Shown one piece after another: positions 14,454 to 19,028 of a DNA stretch of 20,339 bases. Numbering within the stretch: the stretch's first letter is position 1; every line of letters starts with the position of its first letter. The DNA comes from a virus. The translations under genes and the position numbers were made by a program. Under the pieces are notes generated by a model, which was not told the DNA's origin, searched no databases, and saw nothing but the letters and a program-made list of their open reading frames with translations. The stretch lies in IMG/VR virus record IMGVR_UViG_3300017753_002155, positions 1 to 20,339 of that record; one strand, given 5' to 3'.

Positions 14454-15313
14454 TGATTCCAGTAATTGATTTCACTAGTGAATCAGTATTGGACCAGATA
14501 CGCGAGGCCTACACTACCGTAGGCTTCGCAGTATTTACTAATACACTCACATCTAATGACCAGCGTATAATGTATCGTTGGTTTGAGGACATGAAAGGTT
14601 TCTTTGAATTAGACATAGAAACTAAAAAGCAATATTCATATCAAGCTGAAAATAATTTAGGATATAGCATAATGGGTGCAGAGAATGTAGATCCGACTGC
14701 TCCTAAGGATATGAAAGAAAGTTTTAATTACAATAATACTCGAATGCCAGAAGAACTCTGGCCGCGAGAAGTAGAAGGTTTCAAAGAGAATGGTTTAGAA
14801 ACTATTCGAATTGCAGATGATTTAACACTGAGAATTTTAGAAAAGTTTGATACTATTCTTGATACGGGTACTACACTCGTGGATGCACACCAAGATCCTT
14901 ATAATACTACACGTGTTATACACTATCCCGCGTACACGGGCCCGCTCGAAGATAAACAAATGAGAATTGGAGAGCACAGCGATTACGGTACTATTACGCT
15001 TCTGTGGCAGATTAACGATGTTCCGGGACTCGAAGTACAAGATCTCGAAGGATCATGGCACGCGGTACCGTATGCAAATGATGGAGTAGTAGTTAACATT
15101 GGTGACTTACTACAACGTTGGACTAATGATTACTTTGTGAGTACAAAGCATAGAGTTGTAAATACTCATATAGATCAGACACGATATAGTATGCCACACT
15201 TTGTAGATCCTACACCGGGTACTATGATCGTAAATCTTAGAGATGAACCGAGTAAATATGATCCGATTGAAAGTAAAGAGTACTTAATGTGGAGATTAGC
15301 ACAGAGTTATTAA
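14453..15313 (+). CDS. 2-oxoglutarate/Fe(II) oxygenase, isopenicillin-N-synthase-like
   Basis: 286 residues, non-heme iron 2OG dioxygenase of the isopenicillin N synthase-like group. An N-terminal DIOX_N-type region (IPVIDF at 2-7, GFAVFTN at 24-30) precedes the jelly-roll core. The iron ligands are H175 and D177 (GEHSDYGTITLL) and H233 (STKHRVVN). The 2OG-binding RxS is R244-Y-S246 (RYSMPHF), and the typical VNIGDLLQRWTND (214-226) is present. TAATG coupling to the BMP gene suggests the two act together. Relatives hydroxylate small molecules, including free nucleobases in some organisms. A nucleoside or base substrate would fit the neighbour, but this is inference. It is the last gene of the unit; a weak hairpin and promoter P5 follow. 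Confidence 0.87.
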   Translation: MIPVIDFTSESVLDQIREAYTTVGFAVFTNTLTSNDQRIMYRWFEDMKGFFELDIETKKQYSYQAENNLGYSIMGAENVDPTAPKDMKESFNYNNTRMPEELWPREVEGFKENGLETIRIADDLTLRILEKFDTILDTGTTLVDAHQDPYNTTRVIHYPAYTGPLEDKQMRIGEHSDYGTITLLWQINDVPGLEVQDLEGSWHAVPYANDGVVVNIGDLLQRWTNDYFVSTKHRVVNTHIDQTRYSMPHFVDPTPGTMIVNLRDEPSKYDPIESKEYLMWRLAQSY

Positions 15314-15314
15314 T

Positions 15315-15345
15315 TGCATTTTTTTTCAAATAAAATGCATTTTAT
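15315..15345 (+). terminator. Weak AT-rich hairpin, possible terminator
   Basis: TGCATTTT (15315-15322) and AAAATGCA (15332-15339) form a perfect 8 bp inverted repeat with a 9-base loop, followed by TTTTA. It lies directly after the oxygenase stop and before P5. The low GC content makes it a weak terminator at best; it could also be chance in AT-rich DNA. Confidence 0.35.
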
Positions 15346-15347
15346 GG

Positions 15348-15376
15348 TGTACAAACGGAAAAAACTATGGTATAAT
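15348..15376 (+). promoter_or_regulatory. Sigma-70-like promoter P5
   Basis: TGTACA at 15348-15353, 17 bp, TATAAT at 15371-15376 within AACTATGGTATAAT. Unlike P1-P4 it lies in true intergenic DNA. The leader AAAATGGAAAAGGA (15386-15399) repeats that of P1. Confidence 0.8.
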
Positions 15377-15411
15377 AGATCTATAAAATGGAAAAGGAAG
15401 AGGAGTCCTTA

Positions 15412-15639
15412 ATGTCTAAGCCAATTTCAAATGCAGCCTACAAGAAGTTGATTCTATCATTGTCTATAGAAAGACAAATCGAAAGTGTAGAGCGTATGCT
15501 TCGTGTAATTCCACATTGGTTGATGGAAGAAGCAGCACGTCCAATCCAAAACGAGAAAGTTATTAAGCATCTCGAGTCTCGCTTAAGACAAGCTCGATTA
15601 ATGATGTCTTCAATCATAGCAAATGGAAGGGTTGTATAA
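15412..15639 (+). CDS. Small helical hypothetical protein
   Basis: 75 residues, mostly helical and basic (KKLILSLSIERQIESVERML, read from 11; then KVIKHLESRLRQARLMMSSI). No family recognised. ATG 15412 is preceded by GAGGAG; an in-frame ATG at 15388 lies in the P5 leader and is less likely. First gene of the P5 unit, TAATG-coupled to the nuclease-like gene that follows, so it may be a partner of that protein (inference). Confidence 0.65.
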   Translation: MSKPISNAAYKKLILSLSIERQIESVERMLRVIPHWLMEEAARPIQNEKVIKHLESRLRQARLMMSSIIANGRVV

Positions 15640-16202
15640 TGTTATTCTTAGACAAGTACGAATTACAAGCACCAAAGAAACGAGGTGCTCGATCTGAAGA
15701 GCAATCTTTAGAAATGTTTCAGTATTTAGCTGAAAAAACATATCAAATAAACATGTCACAAAAATCAGCAAATGTTGAAACCATGAAACAAATGGCTGGC
15801 ACGGTTGGCGAGAATATGATCGCAGATCTTACAAGAGGACAAGTTGTCTTAAGAGAATTTGATGTACTTGTATTAGAAAATCAGCGTTTAACTAACGGAA
15901 TTGATCTTCGTATTGGAGACCGAATAGAAGTAAAGAGCGCTGTAATTCAATCTGATGGTTCTTGCATTGCATATAGTTTGTCTGGTAAAGAAAAACATTG
16001 TGATTTTGTAGCTTTAGTTGATATGACTAGACAACAAGACGAGATTAGAATATCGATTATTCCAACAGATGTTTTCTTTACTTATGGTGCTTTCAATGGA
16101 AACAAAGAAAGATTCGGCTGGAGTGGAAGTTTTAACAAAAATGATCGTATTAGAGTAAAAAACACAGAAATGTTTTTAGAATATGAGGTGTGGGGTCAAT
16201 GA
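15639..16202 (+). CDS. PD-(D/E)xK nuclease-like protein
   Basis: 187 residues. A helical region (1-65) including a glutamate in GTVGENMIADL (E58) is followed by the core GIDLRIGDRIEVKSA (87-101), giving D89...E97-x-K99. Then comes a strand-turn-strand (SCIAYSLSGKEKHCDFVALV) ending in the CDFVALV strand frequently seen in restriction-like folds, where a K/H pair (K119-H120) precedes C121-D122. The C-terminus, with FGWSGSFNKNDRIRV, is uncharacterised. A DNA-cleaving role is likely but the substrate is unknown. Coupled by TAATG upstream and ATGA downstream. It is unrelated in detail to the nuclease-like protein at 1393. Confidence 0.6.
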   Translation: MLFLDKYELQAPKKRGARSEEQSLEMFQYLAEKTYQINMSQKSANVETMKQMAGTVGENMIADLTRGQVVLREFDVLVLENQRLTNGIDLRIGDRIEVKSAVIQSDGSCIAYSLSGKEKHCDFVALVDMTRQQDEIRISIIPTDVFFTYGAFNGNKERFGWSGSFNKNDRIRVKNTEMFLEYEVWGQ

Positions 16203-16762
16203 AAAAGTTAACCAAATGGTATTTGATTGCATGTGCTTTGTCATTCGCCGGTGGATTATACACAGGAAAATCAGCTTTTGCTTCAGTTGCAAACGCACAT
16301 CCTTTCCACTCGCCAGATGCAGAAATGAAATGCATTGCAGATAATGTATATTGGGAAGCTCGTAATCAATCAACGAAAGGAATGATCGGTGTCGCTCTTG
16401 TCACTCGCAATCGTGTTAATGATAGTCGTTTTCCTCACTCATATTGTGAGGTTGTTATGGAAGGACCTACACGACCTTCGTGGAAAAACGTTAACGTTTA
16501 TATCCCTGTGCGTCACCGGTGTCAATTTAGCTGGTATTGTGATGGGAAGTCTGATAATATTCCTATTTTTGATCTCGACGTCTATGGCTTTGCTCGTACC
16601 ATCGCTTTTAAGATCTATCACGGAGAACTCACAGATTTTACCGGCGGTGCTACTCATTATCACGCCGACTACGTAAGACCAGCATGGGCTAAATCTAAGA
16701 CAAAAACTATTACTATTGATGAACATATTTTTTATAAGTGGGAAAGACCGAATGCAAATTGA
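16199..16762 (+). CDS. Exported SleB-type cell-wall hydrolase
   Basis: 187 residues, Hydrolase_2/SleB family (lytic transglycosylase or glucosaminidase acting on peptidoglycan). Residues 1-33 (MKKLTKWYLI then ACALSFAGGLYTGKSAFA) make a signal peptide or signal anchor with cleavage near AFA or ANA. The catalytic region IADNVYWEARNQSTKGMIGV (46-65) holds the probable catalytic glutamate E53. RNRVNDSRFP, a C-x-FSWYCDG segment and GGATHYHADYVRPAW are typical of the family. ATG 16199 overlaps the previous TGA (ATGA). This is the best endolysin candidate in the window, and the secretory N-terminus suggests holin-independent export. T4 itself uses an unrelated lysozyme. Confidence 0.85.
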   Translation: MKKLTKWYLIACALSFAGGLYTGKSAFASVANAHPFHSPDAEMKCIADNVYWEARNQSTKGMIGVALVTRNRVNDSRFPHSYCEVVMEGPTRPSWKNVNVYIPVRHRCQFSWYCDGKSDNIPIFDLDVYGFARTIAFKIYHGELTDFTGGATHYHADYVRPAWAKSKTKTITIDEHIFYKWERPNAN

Positions 16763-17030
16763 TTATAAGTTTAATGAAGGTGATCTGATTGACGAGTTTC
16801 AATCATATATTGATTCTACATATAACTCACACTATTCAAAAGATAAGTTCCAAGCCACCGAGTTTATCATTGACGGTGGCCATGGAACAGGTTTTTGTAT
16901 GGGTAATGTTATGAAGTATGCACAGCGTTATGGCAAAAAAGGTTCTAAGTCAGACGCTCGGAAGGATTTGCTGAAAGTTCTTCATTACGCATTGATTCAG
17001 CTATACGTTCACGATCAAGATTGTGAATAG
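16752..17030 (+). CDS. DUF3310 protein
   Basis: 92 residues. The core NVMKYAQRYGKKGSKSDARKDLLKVLHYALIQL (read in parts, 52-84) is the DUF3310 signature, a short helical domain widespread in phages, often near nucleotide metabolism genes and of unknown activity. ATG 16752 lies 11 bases inside the hydrolase gene, so the longer frame from 16716 is rejected. Its 3' end overlaps the tail of a - strand gene by 86 bases, a convergent overlap. Confidence 0.75.
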   Translation: MQIDYKFNEGDLIDEFQSYIDSTYNSHYSKDKFQATEFIIDGGHGTGFCMGNVMKYAQRYGKKGSKSDARKDLLKVLHYALIQLYVHDQDCE

Positions 17031-17172
17031 CCCAGAAGATTCTTTCCTTTATATCTGAACATCTTTTTTCTAGATCTGTTCGTGGTATGTGAACATACAC
17101 ACTATTTTCGTATGTCCACCCGACAAACAAAGAAAAAAGAAACAATAGAATGAAAGTAAAGACAAATATCAT
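16945..17172 (-). CDS. Small membrane protein
   Basis: 75 residues. Residues 1-18 (MIFVFTFILLFLFSLFVG) form a single N-terminal membrane helix or uncleaved signal, followed by a charged helical domain (DLEKRCSDIKERIFWAIHNL, read from 33). It begins in an ATGA overlap with the stop of the - strand gene upstream, which is the main evidence that it is translated. Its last 29 codons or so overlap the DUF3310 gene on the other strand, unusual but compatible with convergent compact phage genes. Function unknown; a lysis or envelope role cannot be told apart from a structural one. Confidence 0.6.
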   Translation of the reverse strand: MIFVFTFILLFLFSLFVGWTYENSVYVHIPRTDLEKRCSDIKERIFWAIHNLDRERIAESMRNEELSANPSERLT

Positions 17173-17651
17173 GCTGCTATGTACAGCACATAAATCATAG
17201 CACCACCTCCAAGTAAGATAGCAAGTACTATTATCATCATCATTTTCATTTGCTCCCAGAACTCAGCCTGTTCTTTGAGTTTTTGCTTTTTAATGCGAGC
17301 CACTTCTTCTTTATGTTCTTGTATACGTTTTGCTCTTTCAGCTAAGATACTTTTCCAAGTACCCGGGCCAAAACGCATGTCAACCATTTGTGCTACTTCT
17401 TGCAATTTCTCTTGAGCAAGTTTAGCATCAATCATTTCTTGTGCTACTGACTCTACACCGAACTGATCAGCTAGGCCAGGAGCTTTTTGAGCTTTTTTAT
17501 TTCTATTCTGATTTGTTTCATCAACACCGCGAAAGAGTCCATCAATAGAGCCAGCAATTGCACTTATATCATTACAAGTATCAATCTGCGATTTGATAAA
17601 ATCTACGCTTTGTTTAACCAAAGCTATTCCCGCTAAGGTTTCTGCAATCAT
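17169..17651 (-). CDS. Tail-anchored coiled-coil membrane protein
   Basis: 160 residues. The N-terminal third is helical (ETLAGIALVKQSVDFIKSQI), the centre (about 85-135) is a long K/E/Q-rich segment with coiled-coil character (ERAKRIQEHKEEVARIKKQK), and residues 137-157 (MMMIIVLAILLGGGAMIYVL) are a single C-terminal membrane helix, so it is probably tail-anchored. The ATG is preceded on its strand by AAGGA. A TATAAATA box lies about 75 bases upstream. The opposite strand and late-type box suggest late expression, possibly virion or lysis related. No family recognised with confidence. Confidence 0.75.
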   Translation of the reverse strand: MIAETLAGIALVKQSVDFIKSQIDTCNDISAIAGSIDGLFRGVDETNQNRNKKAQKAPGLADQFGVESVAQEMIDAKLAQEKLQEVAQMVDMRFGPGTWKSILAERAKRIQEHKEEVARIKKQKLKEQAEFWEQMKMMMIIVLAILLGGGAMIYVLYIAA

Positions 17652-17725
17652 TTTGATTTATCCTTTTTAAGTGTTATGGATAAATATGATTCACCTTTCG
17701 CATATTATGTCTCGCCCCTTGTAAC

Positions 17726-17733
17726 TATTTATA
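17726..17733 (-). promoter_or_regulatory. T4-late-type promoter box (TATAAATA), leftward
   Basis: Read on the - strand, 17733 to 17726 is an exact TATAAATA, the late promoter core recognised by the T4 gp55 sigma factor. It stands in the divergent gap 17652-17798, upstream of the two - strand genes. An 8-base AT-rich match can be chance, but its position is right. Confidence 0.5.
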
Positions 17734-17766
17734 AAAAATAGCCCAAAATTCAGCGTAACTTGTATA

Positions 17767-17772
17767 TATAAT
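17767..17772 (+). promoter_or_regulatory. Possible -10 box for the aaRS-like gene
   Basis: TATAAT at 17767-17772 in the divergent gap, 27 bases before the next ATG. No convincing -35 is seen at 17 bp, and it lacks the ACTATGG extension of the P1-P6 family. A GATAAATA variant of the late box also occurs at 17679-17686. The rightward promoter of this unit is therefore unsettled. Confidence 0.35.
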
Positions 17773-17798
17773 AAGATTTATGTGCAAAGGAAAAATTA

Positions 17799-18638
17799 AT
17801 GACACAACTTATAGACCCCAAGAAATTTACAGATACCGTTGGCCTATTAAGGTCTTTTTTTATAGGTAAAGGATTCCTCGAAGTCCATACTCAAAACAGA
17901 CTCAGCATACTTGCTGCATGTGAGGATCCGTTCAATGTGGCTACTTACAACTATGCGGGCCAAGTCTGGCCTCTACCACAAACCGGCCAGATGTGGTTGG
18001 AACATGAATTGTTAAGTAGCCCCGATACTCCGGGGTTTTTTTGTGTTTCCACTTCGTACAGGCAAGAACCAAATGCAATACCGGGTAGACATGATATTAT
18101 CTTTCCGATGTTTGAATTTGAAATGCCCGGTGACATAAACGATCTTAAAGATATGGAATATGAACTATGCGAATACTTAGGTTTTGGTGGCTTTGGTGAA
18201 ATAGTTGCAAGACCATACTCAGAGTGGCAAAAACATTATGGCCTTAGTGAAGATACAGAGATGGAAGCAGAACATGAATTAAAGATGTACGAAGAGTTTG
18301 GTGTCACAATGATAACAGACTTTCCTGAAATGACAAGTCCATTTTGGAATATGTCACGCAATGGGGATGGTACAAGTAGAAAGATCGATGTTATCCTTGG
18401 TGGTATGGAAACAATAGGTAGTGCAGAACGTAGCACTGACGTTGATCAAATGAGAGATACCTTCCATACGATTACAGATGGTGCATACAGTAACTTACTG
18501 TTTGATCTTTTCGGTAAAGATCGAGTAGAAGCAGAACTAGAAGAGTTCTTAAAGTTTGACTTCTTTCCACGTGTAGGTGGAGGAATCGGCATGACAAGAA
18601 TGATTGCTGCTCTCGAAAAATACGACGGTCCATACTAA
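17799..18638 (+). CDS. AsnRS/AspRS-related class II synthetase core (AsnA-like)
   Basis: 279 residues corresponding only to the catalytic domain of class II aminoacyl-tRNA synthetases of the Asp/Asn/Lys group. Motif 2 is FCVSTSYRQEPNAIPGRHD (81-99, R88xE90) continuing to FEFE (105-108). Motif 3 is GGGIGMTRM (260-268, R267). There is no N-terminal OB-fold anticodon-binding domain; the chain begins almost at the motif 1 helix. Free-standing cores of this kind include an archaeal AspRS/AsnRS-related protein known to make asparagine from aspartate, and paralogues that aminoacylate. AAAGGAAA precedes ATG 17799. The gene ends 6 bases before a tRNA gene with a GUU (Asn) anticodon. Both asparagine synthesis and tRNA charging are open. 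Confidence 0.8.
   Translation: MTQLIDPKKFTDTVGLLRSFFIGKGFLEVHTQNRLSILAACEDPFNVATYNYAGQVWPLPQTGQMWLEHELLSSPDTPGFFCVSTSYRQEPNAIPGRHDIIFPMFEFEMPGDINDLKDMEYELCEYLGFGGFGEIVARPYSEWQKHYGLSEDTEMEAEHELKMYEEFGVTMITDFPEMTSPFWNMSRNGDGTSRKIDVILGGMETIGSAERSTDVDQMRDTFHTITDGAYSNLLFDLFGKDRVEAELEEFLKFDFFPRVGGGIGMTRMIAALEKYDGPY
18018..18042 (+). terminator. Intrinsic-terminator-like hairpin inside the aaRS-like gene
   Basis: CCCCG (18020-18024), a 6-base loop, CGGGG (18031-18035), then seven T (18036-18042). The stem extends by a G-U and an A-T pair. It encodes SSPDTPGFF of the reading frame, so it may be a codon accident. Its form is the best rho-independent terminator in the window, lying about 220 bases into the gene. 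Confidence 0.4.
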
Positions 18639-18644
18639 ACTTAT

Positions 18645-18729
18645 TGCTGGGTGGTGAAATCGGTAAACACGCATGACTGTTTCTCATGTGCGGAAACGCT
18701 TGCAGGTTCGAGTCCTGCCCCAGCAGCCA
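18645..18729 (+). tRNA. Atypical tRNA, anticodon GUU (Asn) on a class II (Leu-like) body
   Basis: 85 bases folding into a full cloverleaf with encoded CCA. Acceptor TGCTGGG/CCCAGCA, 7 pairs; discriminator G. D-arm GTG/CAC with loop AAATCGGTAAA, almost the same as tRNA-Leu. Anticodon arm CATGA/TCATG with loop CTGTTTC, placing GUU at 34-36. Long variable arm of 13 bases with stem GCG/CGC. T-arm GCAGG/CCTGC with loop TTCGAGT. Long variable arms belong to Leu, Ser and Tyr tRNAs, whereas U1-A72, G73 and GUU are features of tRNA-Asn. U37 is abnormal, since a purine is nearly universal there. It follows the aaRS-like gene by 6 bases and is probably co-transcribed. A recently degenerated tRNA is the main alternative. 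Confidence 0.8.
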
Positions 18730-18745
18730 ACTTGAATATTAGCTG

Positions 18746-18774
18746 TTTACTTTTATGAATAACTGTGGTATAAT
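18746..18774 (+). promoter_or_regulatory. Sigma-70-like promoter P6
   Basis: TTTACT at 18746-18751, 17 bp, TATAAT at 18769-18774 within AACTGTGGTATAAT. It starts 17 bases after the tRNA and reads into the tmRNA and the Rieske-like gene. Confidence 0.8.
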
Positions 18775-18780
18775 AATAGT

Positions 18781-18788
18781 TATAAATA
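18781..18788 (+). promoter_or_regulatory. T4-late-type promoter box (TATAAATA)
   Basis: Exact TATAAATA, 6 bases after the -10 of P6. Late transcription from it would start near 18793-18795, right at the presumed 5' end of the tmRNA acceptor piece. Chance occurrence is possible in AT-rich sequence. Confidence 0.45.
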
Positions 18789-18846
18789 CTATAGAAGATG
18801 TTTGACGGTAGACTGGACCCGGGGGCGGTACCCGGCGCCTCCACCA

Positions 18847-18874
18847 ATATTCACCGATAACGGTGCATGCTTAT
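18847..18874 (+). other. tmRNA intervening segment (removed on processing)
   Basis: The 28 bases between the encoded CCA and the 5' G of the coding piece contain a perfect hairpin CACCG-ATAA-CGGTG (18852-18865). In permuted tmRNAs this joining segment is cut out of the precursor, leaving two RNAs; the hairpin may help present the ends to RNase P and 3' processing nucleases (inference). Confidence 0.7.
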
Positions 18875-18922
18875 GGGGGCGAAATAGGATCGACAGATGC
18901 AGGAGTCTTCAAAAAAGTAAAT

Positions 18923-18967
18923 GCAAACGATAATTTTGCACCTACAGGTTACGCCCTAGCGGCATAA
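18923..18967 (+). other. tmRNA proteolysis-tag reading frame
   Basis: Starts at the resume codon GCA and reads ANDNFAPTGYALAA then TAA. The N-terminal ANDN block is usual for proteobacterial tags. The C-terminal ALAA is the ClpXP/ClpAP-recognised degron. The two Asn codons, AAC and AAT, are those a GUU anticodon would read. Confidence 0.9.
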
Positions 18968-19028
18968 TGCTGATGAGCCCGAAGGAGCTTGGAAACAGAA
19001 TCCTTCAACTTATTCATAAGGAGAAAAC

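Larger units (their letters stand above)
18790..19019 (+). ncRNA. ssrA: Circularly permuted (two-piece) tmRNA
   Basis: The 3' (acceptor) half comes first: T-arm CCGGG/CCCGG (18819-18835) with the non-standard loop GGCGGTA, then CGCCTCC-A-CCA (18836-18846). After a 28-base spacer comes the 5' (coding) half, beginning GGGGGCG (18875-18881). The two seven-base strands pair fully (one G-U) to make the Ala-type acceptor stem. A P2-like helix joins the halves: AGTCT+TCAAA (18904-18913) with TTTGA+AGACT (18801-18815), with a 4-base bulge. The tag frame 18923-18967 encodes ANDNFAPTGYALAA-stop. A hairpin GAAGGA/TCCTTC (18981-19006) lies near the 3' end. Gene order and T-loop match the alphaproteobacterial permuted type. 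It would rescue stalled ribosomes with SmpB. Only 48 bases separate the coding-piece start from the resume codon, so PK1 seems absent. Outer ends are approximate. Confidence 0.9.

Noticed and set aside
17030-17170. Leaving 17031-17168 as non-coding intergenic DNA
   Set aside because: The - strand frame here has an ATGA coupling to its upstream gene and a clean membrane helix, so it is annotated as a gene.
18641-18847. Minus-strand open frame of 68 codons across the tRNA and tmRNA acceptor piece
   Set aside because: The + strand RNAs are supported by full secondary structure. The antisense frame reads across two RNA genes and a promoter.
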